Source: Adiantum capillus-veneris
Taxonomy: Eukaryota > Streptophyta > Polypodiopsida > Polypodiales > Pteridaceae
Reading direction: 5' to 3'
DNA: 64,000 nucleotides
Assembly: GCA_014529385.2 (NCBI GenBank)
Contig: CM043969.1
Span: forward strand, 66,891,176 to 66,955,175
This document shows positions 17,993-29,770 of the stretch, piece by piece. The translations under genes and the position numbers were made by a program. Every line of letters starts with the position of its first letter. The stretch's first letter is position 1. The notes beneath the pieces were generated by a model, which had not been told where the DNA came from, did not search any database, and saw only the letters and a list, made by a program, of their open reading frames with translations.

Positions 17993-20900
17993 TCACCTTA
18001 TGGTCTCCCGCATCTTTAGCAGCGATTCGTACCGTGCATGTAGATTCAGCATTGTTGGCCCAAAGATGTCTGTATGCATGGTAAAGAACCCCGTGTAGAA
18101 AGCTTCTTCAAACACTTGAAGGTGATAAGATGGGAGAAACATGATTCTTTGATATAATGCATGTATCACCTCCTTGGAAGGTTGACCTGACATCTCATAC
18201 GCACATTTGTATGTGTCCTGGAAGAAGAATATGATGTCAGTCACCTGTCCTGGCTTGAAGGTTTCAAACACTGCTAGGATGGTCCTGCAAATCTTTCTCA
18301 TCATGATGCATGTAAGGTCAGGTGAGCCAGAGAACAACTTTATGGAGCCCGTTAGGGTTTTCACCATGTATTGTACACTTGTTCTCTCACCCGCCTTCAT
18401 GCCTGGAAGCTTTGGGTAGTTCAGCCAAGTGGGTTGGCTTCTCTGTAAGATTTCGTGTGCTTTCCACGTCCTAACCCGTGGTAGAGGGCAGAAGCTGAGA
18501 TTGTCCCTGATGTGTTTAGGTGCCTCTACCAAGTGTATTAGGTACTGCGGGTACTTGGTAAGCCAAGCTTTCCTCCACTTGGGCTGAGAATCTACTATCA
18601 GCCTTACTCCTTTTGGCCTCGAGGTGTCTGCGTTGTAGAGAGGGACCATTGGTTCTTCTCTGATCCGCTGGTTTATTGTTGCCACTTCATATTTAAACAA
18701 TGGATATGGGAGAGAGGGTTGTAGCCATTCACGCCTGAGATTGCTGGCGTCGATTTTCTGAATTGTCATTGATTTAAAAACCCTCTGTTCTCATTCCAAG
18801 GCCTCTTTGGTGCTCTTTCTGAGCTCTGCCTCTATTGCTTTTTGCAATTTTTCCTCTTCTTCTTGTGTTAGATCCTGGTGCTCTTGAGAGGAGCCTGCTA
18901 TGCTTTCCTCTGGCATGGGTGTGTCCACAGGATCCGACACATTGTCGAGGTCGATCCCCTCATTGGCAGCTGGCCCTGAGCTCTCTCGTTCTGCTTGTTG
19001 TTGTCTTTTCAACTCCTCTATTTGCGTGAGGAGTGTCTGCTTCTCCACTTCTGCTTCGCCGCCCATAGTCACGAGGAGGTCATTGAGTTCAGCATTTACT
19101 TTTTCTGCCTCCTCGAGCTTTATCTTGATGCTCGTCAATTCTTCTTGTAGGGCCTTTTGGCTGTCCTCCAATCTGGTTTGCATTGCAATAGAACCTTCAG
19201 CCATGATCACCCTCTGCTTCTTCTTGAGAGTCAACTGCTTTTGGAGTTCTTGCATTTGCTCTTCATACATTTGACTCTCCGAAATAATTTGAGTTGAGCT
19301 TGTAGCTCTAACTCGCGCAGGTGATGCTCTCAGCCTCTGGATGGTTTGATCTTTGACTTTTAATTGGTGCTTGAGCTCAAGGACTTCATCCAGGCTTGCT
19401 TCTTGTTCTATTTCCGCCTTCTCCTTAGCATTCCTCAAGGCCTCTACTTCTTTTGTTTCTTTTGCTAGCTGGAGTGTCAGATTATCCCTTTCTTTTTCTG
19501 CATCTCGCAATGACTTGCTGAGTTGCAGGCACTCCTCTTCAGCTGCTTGCAATTTCTTTGCCGCTGCCTCATTTGCTTCTTCCTTTGTTTGGCAGTTTTG
19601 TAGAGCAGTGGCTAGGCTGGCCTGGAGGTTAGCTTCTCTTTCTTTGTGTCCTTGGCTTTTTTCCTGCAGTAGATCTCTTTCCATTTTGGTCTTTACTTCA
19701 GTGGCTCTTAGAGTTATCAACTCTTCGTCTTATGCCACAGATTGTGCCCTTATTCCAGCTAGCATTGTCATCACCACATCCCAATCATTCGAGGGCGGGT
19801 GCAGGTCTACCATGTCAGTAGCAATCTCCTTAAGTTCAACTAGCCGGATGCCTGGCAGCTGTTCTTCACTTCGTGTCCTTGCCAAGTCGAATGCGACTGT
19901 GGCGGCTTCTTCCTTTGAATAGCCTGCAGCTAGCAGGTCCAAAAATGCATAGTATGCTTCCTCGAGCTTTTTTTGTTCAGATGCAGGCTTGGCTTCTTCT
20001 TTGTGTTCAGGTTCTGTCCTGTGCTCTTGCTCTTCATCCTGGTGTTCTTCTTGCTTGTCTCCGGCCTTTTGATCTTCTGGAGGAGGGCTGCTAGGAGGTG
20101 GTGATGGCGGTGGGCTAGGTTTAGGGCTACCTGGTAAAGCTATAGGTTTGCCCTTGAAATCCCTATCTGCTTTCGTCTTTCTTTCTCTTTCCTTGTTTTC
20201 TTGTTCATCTAGCAACGTTTGCCGTATTTGCTCCACTTCTTCCTCGGTGAAAGGGATGTGTGGAATGTTTTCCGCCGCAGCATCAAGAATCTCGAAATTC
20301 TTGATATAGTCTTCAAAGAGGTCCCTCTGTACTCTTCTTGAGGATCCGGACATCGACTCAAGGGATGGCTTCCATAATTCGTTTAGATCGCCCTTGAGGG
20401 CTCTTTCTGCTCGAAAACTCTCCATTAGCCTCTCGAGTCTAGCCGCTTTTTGTGATCGAGTCTCTTTGGCTGGCACTTGAGCAGATTCTTTTTTGCCTTT
20501 CTTCTGCTCAGGTTGCTCCTCTTCCACTGGCTCCAGTCGTCTCTTCAACCTTGTAGCCACCCTTGGTGCTCGTTGTGGCTCGTCTTCTTTGTCTTCCTTT
20601 ATCCTTAGCCAGTCATTCTGAGATGGGAGGTCAGGCCACCTTCCCTTGGCATGTAGTGCTGCATAAACTACCTTGGTTATCATCTCTCCTGGCACTATGT
20701 AGGTTGGATTTTTGTTTCCCATCTTTACCAGGCTTTCTTGTATGTATGCCGCATAATTGATTATCTTTGGGGTGCCCTTCATCATTGCCCAAGTAAAGGT
20801 TGTGGCAATTGCACCTGGCGGCATCCTGTACTTCTGCGGCCTCTTCGTGCACATGTGGAAGTATTGGTTGTACAATTGGATCATGATCGCCACCTTTGGG

Positions 20901-21475
20901 TTGGCGATGTCTTCAAAAGTGTAATTAGCCTTTTTCTCTTTGTACACCTTTACTTCATCCCTTCTCTTTGTCACACTGTCTCCCTGATTGGAGAGATCTA
21001 GTGCATGGGCGACAACCCTTTCCGTAATAATGATCTCTGTGTTGGGTTTGCCGTGCAAATCCGTCACCTTGGCCACTCCATCTTCTCTAATGCTGGTCAC
21101 AAACTCCCATACTCTTTTGACGTTCACCCCTGCTGGGATTGCTTCAAAATAGTTATGGAGGTCAATTTATTCCAATTAGCCGGCCATTTTGCTCTGGAAA
21201 AATTCATTGAGCTCCCTTGGCAGCATTGGCAGCTCTATTATATTTCCGTCATTGTCCTTGAATACTCCTTGGTAGATTTTTAGGTCATTTGACTCTAGTA
21301 GATCTTCCTGTATCCAGGTGCTTGTAGGCTTTAATGTTCCCTGTGGAATGACAAATGGTTCCACCTCGTCCAGATAGTCTTTGATTGTCATTCTCTTCTT
21401 CTTTGCCGGTGACTTCGAGGCTGCCATAGACCCTATTGTACTCAGCAATCCAAAGTTTAGCGTTTTTTTTTTCAT
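17993..21475 (-). pseudogene. 3' accessory (env-position) ORF of Athila-like element
   Basis: One minus-strand reading frame of about 1,160 codons runs from ATG 21,475 to TAA at 17,993. It is broken only by four in-frame stops (ending at 21,176, 21,167, 19,730 and 18,791). The N-terminal ~350 residues include 'RVWEFVTSIREDGVAKVTDL', the style of the 'putative plant transposon protein' domain found in Athila-type accessory ORFs. A Pro-rich stretch (PSPPPSPPPSSPPP, near 20,090) and an acidic Glu/Gln-rich part follow. Then come about 270 residues of heptad-like coiled coil (18,850-19,700) and a C-terminal globular part with 'FFFQDTYKC'. I see no obvious signal peptide or membrane anchor, so an envelope role is not supported. 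The stop codons are TAA, TAA, TAA and TGA, each one C-to-T change from CAA or CGA. Confidence 0.7.
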
Positions 21476-24252
21476 ATCAGCTGCTAAACTGAGTTTTACT
21501 TATCCAAATGACTTGAAAATTGAAATCATAGCTCAAAAGGAACTTGTGAAGCTGTGCATGTGCTCACAGTGCAAATTTGACCAAAAAAATCCATCTAGAC
21601 ATCCTACGCGTAGGATGTCTTTTTCTTCAAAACTGGTTCATACTTGACTTGTAGGTAGTGTAAGGCTCATGGAACATGGTTATAAGCTTGGATTTGAATT
21701 TGGATGTCAAAAAGTGGATTTTTGGGCTGATTTAGGCTTTAAGTCACAATTTTGGTAGATTATTCATCATAGGAAGCAATTGATGTCCAAATGGGTTGAA
21801 ACTTGGTATATGGGCTCAATGCATCATGGTATTAGCTCCTATGATGTCATTTCTTGCATAGAAGTCTAAATCTAAGCTTAAGACATCCTATGCGTAGGAT
21901 GTCTTTTTCTTCAGAACTGCATGAAACTTGATCAGTGGGTTGTCCTTGACCTGTGGAACATAGCCATGTTCTTGGATTTGTATTTGGATAATATTTGATG
22001 CCTGTAGGGCTCTATGAGGTGTTTTTGGGCTCAAAAAATGTATCTTGAAGGCGTTGGGGGTCAAAAGTGATTAGAAGGGATTCAAGCTTGACATATGGGC
22101 TCTTGTTGATGAGGTTATTACTTCTGAAATGACAAAACTTCTCCTTCATGCCCAAAAGGTCCATTAGACATCCTACGCGTAGGATGTCTTTTTCTTCATT
22201 TTTGCTCCCAGACCACACAGAAAGTTAGCTGATGTGTATGTGAATGTGTTGTGCAAATTTCATGAGATTTGGAAAAGATTTGGTAGGTTAATGGCCCTTT
22301 AGTGCCTTTATGCCCTATCTTTGCGTTTTTCCATGCATATGAGGTCCAATCTCTTCCAAAGGTGATGAAATTTGGTGTAGGGCTTGTGAGTGTCATTCAG
22401 AACATGTGCATGGCAAGAATTGTTGGGTTTCGTGCCAAGAATTGCCCTTGAGACATCCTATGCGTAGGATGTCTCCTGGTGATTTTTCTCTTGTTAGTGC
22501 TCCTAGTGCTTGCCCTTTGCTCCCCTAAGTCCCTTTTAAGCCTTATTTCAACAAAAAAGTCAATTGGGTAAGTAAAAACTCCCTGTGTGGACTTCAGAGC
22601 CTCTGAGACGTTTTCTGACTTTTGGAGTGCTTTTTGGCGATGAAATTCCTCGATGTTGGTCTTCATAGCTTCCAAATCCTTTGGGGATCCTTGCCGTATG
22701 ATTTTTGTCGACTTTGGCTTCACCAGAGCTTCATTTGGCAATTTGTCGCTCTAGAAGCACCCGTGGAGGCGTTTACATACCTTTGATGATTTGTGGTGGT
22801 CCACCACCATAGGACTTGGTTTTTGATGGTCTAGAAAAGCCGCTCGTGAAGTTTGGTGGCAAACGGACTTGCGGTTTGACCACAAGTGCATTTTGACGCT
22901 TTGTCTGTCTGATGTCGTTTCTGAGGTTTAGTGCCGCTTCGGGTCACTTTTTGGTCATGCGGGTCATATGGACTTGTCGAGCATGTCGATATGCTCCTAC
23001 CCGTAAATTTTGGTAGCATTTGATCGCCGTTTCGCCGATTTCCCATTTGGTGGCCTCTTGCGGGTTTCTGGGAATTAGGGTTTTTCCAGATGTTTTCCCA
23101 CTGCCATTGGCTATCCAGGAAGGGTCTCCTAGACTAGGGTAAGCTGCTGATGAAGTCTTGTTGCTTTCGGGTTAGCCATTAGGCCACCATTTCTACTTGT
23201 AGGTCTCTACCGCTCGCTTTGTGTGTGACCTCTACGCTAGTTTTCGCGACAGAATGACAAACATGCGCGAAAAGCTCAAGGTGGTGAGCCTACCTCTCAT
23301 GTCTGGAGCTGGTCGGGTAGACGTGCGTGTCGTAGAAGCTGCTGGAAGGTCGATCCGCTCTAGGTGGCAGAAGCTCTCTCCACAAGGTCAATAGTGAGAA
23401 TGAGCTAAAAATGGGGTGAAAAATTCTTATAATGGAGGTCCCCGAACCATTTTTCATGAAATTTGACATGTGCTCCTATCTTTCTGCAAGATGCGGTTTA
23501 GGCTCAAAAAATTCTTGATTTGGACTCCATTTGCTCTGTTTACCAAAAATTTGTCATTTCGGCCAAAACCTGGCCAAAACACACTTTCCGCTTCAGTCTC
23601 ATAATTGCACCCCCACTGTACCGTAGGTTGTTCTTTAGTCACTGGTCATCCCCATATTTTTTGTTTTTCATTACGCCTGTTTTTCACCTGCTTTTTGTAA
23701 TTTTGAAGTTTTTCTGCCGAAAATTAGCAAAATTAAAAGGAAAATAGCAAATCAAACCCAGAAAATCCCCATAATTCATAATAGATCACAAACATCACGG
23801 CAACACATTATATACACTCTCATGCAATTTTTGTGGCCACATTTCTCCGTTTTACCAATATTTTGCCTGAAAAATGGCTATTTCTACATATATACACACA
23901 CCTAGGGGCTAAATTTGGCGTTTGGCCCCATATTCCTGTAGCTTCATGCTGTATAAGGGCATATATACTTGGGTTACTCCATAAAATTTCGCAATCAAAC
24001 GTCAACCCTAAAAATAGTCAAAAATTGTGCCCTTATTTGCTATTTCTGTTATTGGTTCCGCATTGAGAATGCCTCCCCCCCTCCTAGTCGGAGTCCTCCT
24101 GGACGACAAGGTTTTGCCTCGGAGTATGTGCCGTGCATAGGTTGAAAAAGTCGTGCTAATGCGTGGCCGATTAATGTGGCCCTATTTTATGCATACTCGG
24201 TCAATGCATGGAAAAATTAATGTTGTGTAAGAGAAGGGAATAAGCAAGATGC
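21476..24252 (-). other. Non-coding spacer between pol and accessory ORF
   Basis: There is no supportable ORF. The spacer contains four 24-bp palindromes at ~285-bp spacing (see the separate entry) within loosely similar ~285-bp units, and then about 1.8 kb with no recognised feature. It lies between the end of the pol frame (24,253) and the accessory ATG (21,475). A subgenomic promoter or splice acceptor for the accessory ORF could lie here, but I cannot point to one. Confidence 0.6.
21597..22474. repeat. Four 24-bp palindromes at ~285-bp spacing
   Basis: Copies lie at 21,597-21,620, 21,881-21,904, 22,166-22,189 and 22,451-22,474. The half-site is AGACATCCTACG followed by its reverse complement; copies 1 and 3 are perfect, copies 2 and 4 carry one C-to-T change in the central CG. 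Start-to-start distances are 284, 285 and 285 bp. Flanking sequence is weakly repeated (for example TTTTTCTTCA after the first three palindromes), so this is a degenerate tandem array whose palindrome is by far its best-conserved part. Confidence 0.95.
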
Positions 24253-24786
24253 TTATTGACATTCGCCGTCGAGGTTTCCTGTTTTCTTGGCAAGTAACAG
24301 CTGTAATTCTACTGCTCTTTGTTTAATGGTCTTTTTGGTCAGAGGCAACTGCGTTGCCGACACTGTTGATGGAGTCGTAGCTATTTCGGAGGATGTGTTA
24401 GCTATGGGCCGTATGGCCTTGGCTTTACATTGGTAGTGTGGTGCGGCCAATTGTGCCCCTTGTTGGTTTGTCATCGGCACCCACTTATATTTGTTTGCCC
24501 GGTTGACCTGTAGATGTCTACTTTCCATCGTTGCTTGTACCGTAGGTATTTGCTTTGTCTTTTGCTTTGGTATCCAAATGTGAGTGACATGAGGGTTTTG
24601 GCTAAGCATTTTCTTTGGAATCCATATCTGCTTGGTTACCTTGGTTTTTGGTTGCACCATCTGCTTTGTTAGAATTCGGTTGTCACATTGTGTTTTCCCC
24701 CTCATGGCGTTTCTATCCTTCCGCATCCATACTTGTTTACCTTGTTGTGGTAGTCTAGATTTTTGCAGTGTAGTCGGTGATTTCAA
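24253..24786 (-). pseudogene. C-terminal pol extension with W-x-P-K repeats
   Basis: This 177-codon stretch continues the integrase frame after one TAG (24,787-24,789). It is basic and Gln/Thr-rich, and contains four spaced repeats of an aromatic motif: KQVWMRKD, KQIWIPKK, THIWIPKQ and YKWVPM. The C-terminus (LPLTKKTIKQRAVELQLLLAKK) may form a helix. I do not recognise a family. The repeats look like short linear binding motifs rather than a folded domain. It could be a C-terminal tail of the polyprotein or a separate small protein. Confidence 0.5.
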
Positions 24787-27306
24787 CTATCTGTGATGAG
24801 CATGGTTGGCCGTTAGCTGGTAGTTGGTCTCAGGTTTCGTGTTGATCGTTGAGGGTATTTGTTCTTTGGTATTTGTTTCCAGTGATTGCATGGCTTGCAT
24901 TTGATCCGGATGTTCGTTTTGAGCAAAAGCTACCACCTGCTGTTCGTTTTCGTGCTGGATTTTGACCGCCTGTGCTTTCCAGTCTATTTGGACATTGTAT
25001 GCTTTTTGCCAAGGTTGCCCTAACAGCATTGGTTGTTGTGTGCTTTCATCTGTCACCACATAGAATTTGTGTGGGTAAATATATTGATGTAACTGTATAT
25101 GCAATATAATCCACCCTAATGTTTTCAATGGATGTGATGTGCTACTTTCCAGCACTTGGGGAGTAGGATGAAGTTGATCTGCGACTTGGAGCTGTTGGTA
25201 TAATCCGTAAAAGATCAAATTTGCTTGAGCACCCAAATCGAGCAAGGTTGGTGATTCAACTTGATCATTGCCCACCTTGACTGTAATTATTGGCTCGACA
25301 GTGTCTTCTTCCAAGTTCATGAGTCGAATGGCATTGATTCTCAATGGTGGTTTACTTTGTTGTTGTTGTCGCAGAAGCCGTCTTTTTGCAATGCGTTCTT
25401 GTGCTTCGGTTTGAGCTTCCTCCCGTACTCTCTCTTTTTCTTTCATTCTTTGCTTTCCTTGATGAATTTGTTGGAGCATCTCCTGTGTGAGTGGAAGGTG
25501 ATATCTCCTTAGTCGACACCCACTTATCCAGTTTGGCATTTCTTCACCTGCTAATGTAGCAAGCTTGACGGCCCCACTTTGTGATAGATCATGAATCACA
25601 AATGGTCCCATCCCTCGCTTTTTCAGTTTCTTGGCATGTTGCTTCAATGTATAAACAAGTACGTAATCTCCTGTTTTAAACTCTTTGGTACGCACATGTT
25701 TATCAAAAAACTCCTTTTGCCTTCTCTTTTTAGCATAGATCGAAGCGACCGCTCGTAAGCGGAGTTCATCTAGCTTTTCAAGATCATTAATTCTTGAAGA
25801 GAGTTCATGCCCTATCCATTCCAAGTTTGTTGCTACGCGTAGAGTTGGGATTAAAAACTCTATGGGTAGTATAGCGTTTAGCCCAAACACCATGTTGTAT
25901 GGTGTTGTTCCTATTGAGGTTTTGTAAGCTACCCTGTATGCCCATAGTGTTGAGTGTAGCTGCTGATCCCAGTCGGTCCTTGAATGTGACACTATTTTAG
26001 TGAGGACCGTGCATAGTGTTTTATTTGTGGCCTCCGCTTGCCCATTGGCCTGTGGATGGTATGGTGCTGATTTTCGATGTATGACCATGAAATCCTCTAG
26101 TAGATATTCAATGACTTCATTGGGGAAGTGTGTTCCACGGTCACTGACAATTTCTATCGGTAACCCGTAACGTACAAAAACATTCTCATACAAAAATTGA
26201 GCCGTGGTGCGTGCATCAGCTTTTTGTGTTGCTTTGGCTTCGACCCACTTTGTGAGATAATCCGTAGCCACAATGATATATTGGGTATGGGTGCGATATG
26301 CAGGGGGTGATATAGGTCCCACAAAATCAATTCCCCACTTTGCAAATGCCCTTGCCCCCATCATTGGCCTTAATGGCATCTCATCTCTTTTGATTGGTAC
26401 CTTGGTGTGTTGACATGCATCACAACGTTTGACAAACTCTTTGGCATCCATTTGCAATGTAGGCCACTAGATTCCTGCAGTTAAGACAATTTTTGCCGTC
26501 TTATCGCCCGAAAAATGGCCTCCACTTACTCCGCTATGTGCATGTTCTAGAATCAGCAGGTATTCGCTTTCACTTGCACAGATTCGGAGTTGGTTGTCCT
26601 TGCCCCGTTTATAGAGTTGATTTCCAATTAACTGAAAGTCACGAGCTTCCAGCTCTATAGCTTTCTCCCGTGCTCTTGTAGTGTTCTCAGGGAATGTCCT
26701 GGTGGTTAGAAAGTCAATGATATATTGACTCCATGCAGGTGCTATGTTCACCCGAAACAATGTTTCGTGATCCACTGGTCGCTTGGCACTACATACTGTA
26801 CAATTGGTAACGTAAGAATGTGTATCCGCATACATAGTTGGCCAATAAACTCCTAATTGTTTCAGTCTTTGGTGTGTTTTCACTGTTGAACAATGAAATG
26901 CACAACCCTAGACATGAGCCTCTTCCAGGTAGCACTTGAATTCTTCCGGATTTATACATAATCGTAGGATTAGGTCAGATTCAAGATGATATAGCCGTCC
27001 TGCTATCAACTGGAAGTTTTTTGTTTGTAGAATTGTTCGCTGTTTGTTTCTACATCCTGTATTATCAAACTCACTTCCAAAGGATAGAATGCTAACTATT
27101 TCTTGAGACCATTTGGGTACCATTTCGATGTTGAAAAGATAAGCATATGGTATGTCATCATCTACCCCTTGAGGGGCTTCCCTGTTGTGTATTCTTGAAA
27201 GATGATCAACTCGCAGATGAGTTTTCTCCTTTTTGACCACCACTGTGAAGTCAAATTCTAGCAATATAATAAACCAGTGTACGATTCTCCCTGTATTGCA
27301 AGACAC
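24787..27306 (-). pseudogene. Integrase with duplicated zinc-binding modules and a second retropepsin-like domain
   Basis: One minus-strand frame has TAG stops ending at 26,908 and 26,467. It begins with an RNase H tail (GRIVHWFIILLEFDF). Two copies of a ~125-residue module follow; each runs from P-x-WSQ through 'FQLI..LY' to an HHCC zinc-binding half (CTVC in the first, CDAC in the second). The rve core comes next, with the DDE residues in GIDFVGPI, SDRGTHF and NGQAEATNK. A C-terminal 'TGDYVLVYTLKQ' and 'GPFVIHDL' part fits the integrase C-terminal domain. About 150 residues later, a retropepsin-like segment (about 25,300-24,940) reads TLLDLGAQANLIF ... MLLGQPWQKAYN; its DSG is DLG. The canonical protease lies separately upstream of RT, so this is an extra copy. 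The RNase H core is missing between RT and this frame. Confidence 0.8.
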
Positions 27307-29216
27307 TCATTGGTCCATTCGAAATTGACTAGCAAACGATACAAAGGTTGTGCGATAACCGCATACATGTATATGAATCTTCGATAATATCCACAGTGCC
27401 CCATGAAGGATTGCACTTGTTTTGCATTAGTAGGCCTGGGTAGGTCTACAATGACTTTGACTTTGTCCAGGTCTGTGGTTATCCTGTTTCTTGAGACAAT
27501 GTGCCCTAAGATTCGTCCTTGCTTAACCATAAATACACACTTTTCCGGGTTTAGACAGATTCGATATGTTCTACACTTTTCAAAGACTTTTTGCAAATGG
27601 TCAATATGTTCTTCTCGCAGAAGAGAGTGTACATATAGGTCATCCATGTAAATTTCTAAGAATATTCTTAGGTATTCCTTGAAAGCGTGAGTCATTAACC
27701 TCTGGAAAGTGGCTGGTGCATTTGTTAGGCCAAATGGCATAACTCGATATGCATAAATCCCCCATTCTGTGGCAAAAGCTGTTTTGTGTTGATCCTCCCT
27801 TGCTATTGCCAATTGGTTGTATCCCGAAAACCCATCCAAAAAGGAATAAGCCCGCTTCCCGGCCACTCGCTCAAGGACATGTTCTGTAATTGGCAAGGGA
27901 TAATTATCCCTTACGGTTGCCGCATTCACCTTTTTGAGGTTTACGCACACTCGCAATTTTCCATTCTTCTTGGGAACGACCACAATGGGTGAAACCCAGT
28001 CTGTATGTTCAATTTCATAAATGAACTCTGCGTCCATCAGCTTATCAATCTCTTCTTTGATTCGTTTGGCAAATGTGTCATTATATGTATAAGGACGTTG
28101 TTTGCTAGGTTTTGCATCTGATTTTAAAGGAATTGTATGTTGGCATATTAATGGATCAACTCCTTTAAGGTCTTTATAGGACCAAGCAAACACATCTTTA
28201 TATTTCGTTAGAAGTTGTGTAAGCTGTGCTTCCTCCTCAGGCTCTAAATCATTAGCTATATAGACCGGCTGAGGATTTTCACCTGGTTCTGCGAGGTCTA
28301 TTCTTTTTGCGTTTTCAGGCCCGTCGTAAGATTCTTGGTTGGTTCTCTCTCTGATTGGTGGTGTCAAGATGATTTTTCTTTCCTGGATAGTAAATTTCCT
28401 ATAGTGAGGTGGTACGTTCATGTTGCCCTTTTCTAACTCCCCTTTACCATCACTATCCTCTTCAGTGGTCCAGATCTCCGTCAAAGACCGTTTCAGTTCT
28501 TGGTATTTCTGTTTACGCTCTAGTTTGGTCCACTCTTGGTATTTTGTTGGTTCTTTTTTTGTTTTTTCAGATTTTTGTGATTTTGTTTGAGCCCAAGCTT
28601 TTCTTTCCCAATTCGCTTGTTCTCGCGTTCGTTCTTTTTGATTTTCTGAGAATTTTCCTGATATTTGATCTTTCACACAATCCTCTGCTTTTACAAGCAT
28701 CAAATAGTGAGTTTTTCCTTTTATCCTGGGCATCAGGTTCTGTCTCACTTTATTTTCGGCTCTTTTCTTCCTATAGCGTTCTTGGCCTCTAGGGTGTTGA
28801 TTAGCAAAATCATAAAACTTGATATTCTCTGCTTCATTCCCACGCTCACTGGAGGTGTCCGAACACTCATTATCTGCCTCATCATTTACTTCCACTTGCT
28901 CAGAAGAGTTGTAAAACTATTCTTGTTCTGGAGGTGCTACCGTCTCTTTTTCTGGCATCACGCTTACCATGTAATAGGGTAGCACATCGTAACCATCCTT
29001 ATCACAAAATTTTGTTGTTGGACTGTCGGTAATGGTACATACATCTAACGTTGCCAGTATGTGTTCCCATTCTAGAGGCTCCAAGGCATCTTCAGGGAAT
29101 GGCTCCGGAATATACTCTTTGTCTTCAATTGCTCTTTCTAGATGCAATCCTCTTTTCTTAAGCTTCCACAATGTGAAGCTCCGCACATCCATAGCTCTTT
29201 TGGTTGCCCCAACCAT
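27258..29216 (-). pseudogene. Ty3/gypsy reverse transcriptase
   Basis: The minus-strand frame runs from about 29,216, with one stop near 28,917, to 27,258. RT motifs in order are: 'DVFAWSYKDLKGVD', 'DWVSPIVVVPKKNGKLRVC', 'YSFLDGFSGYNQ', 'FATEWGIYAYRVMPFGLTNAPATFQR', the active site IYMDDLYVHS, and 'QGRILGHIVS'. The connection 'QSFMGHCGYYRRFI' follows. The catalytic YMDD is intact. The frame then runs through 'FEWTNECLAIQGES' straight into RNase H tail sequence in another frame, so the RNase H catalytic core is deleted at about 27,290. About 220 codons upstream of the RT core are Lys/Glu-rich and probably a linker. Confidence 0.9.
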
Positions 29217-29770
29217 GCTGGTAGTTTTGATCCTGCTATTGTAGCCGAATCAAACTCTTCCATAGGTGTTTGGTTTACATCCTTGTAACTATGGTCTTTC
29301 AAGTGTATTTTAGTTGTCTTCTCGCCATGTCTGAGGTATATGTGGTCATAACCCCAATCTTGGACCATCTTCAGTTGTCGCATAAATGGTCGTCCCAAGA
29401 TTATCTCATAATTGTTCTTTTTGTCAAAATCGACTATTGCAAATGTATGCTCATACTCGATCCCGCACGAAGTGACAATTACCTTTTCCAAGAGTCCGAG
29501 AGGCTTCTCCATGAAACCATCTGCCAACTGCAGCTTCATTCGGGTAGCCCTCAGAGCTGGTTTTCCCCATGTTTTCCAGACTTCCTTCGTGGCGATAGCA
29601 ACTCCCGCTCCACTGTCAAGAATAGCTTTGGAAACCACTCCTTGGAATTCTACAGGTAGCGTTGTGTTTCCGTCTTCTCCCTCACAATATTCTCCAACCT
29701 TATTCAATGGTACCGGCCTAGTGTTTAGATTAGGCCTGTCCAACTCCCTGATTCCTTCTTGTAGTTTCAA
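29138..29770 (-). pseudogene. Retropepsin-like protease region
   Basis: The minus-strand frame contains 'KAILDSGAGVAIATKEVWK', an aspartic protease active site (D-S-G), followed by 'IILGRPFMRQLKMVQDWGYDHIYL', which matches the C-terminal half of retroviral-type proteases. The homologous, more decayed stretch of the plus-strand relative is at about 39,370-39,700. A frameshift separates this frame from the upstream one at a poly-C run near 29,775, and another separates it from the RT frame near 29,140-29,216. Confidence 0.85.

Noticed and set aside
19353-19922. 189-codon plus-strand open frame opposite the accessory ORF
   Set aside because: It is the antisense shadow of the Glu/Lys/Ala-rich coiled-coil frame, which gives long Ser/Phe/Leu-rich open frames on the opposite strand.
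17993-21475. Envelope glycoprotein function for the accessory ORF
   Set aside because: Position before the 3' LTR is env-like, but I see no signal peptide, no convincing membrane anchor and no cysteine-rich ectodomain. The protein is mostly charged coiled coil.
21597-22474. Regularly spaced palindromes considered as a CRISPR-like array
   Set aside because: The spacing is ~285 bp, spacers are mutually similar and much too long, no cas genes are present, and the context is a eukaryotic LTR element.
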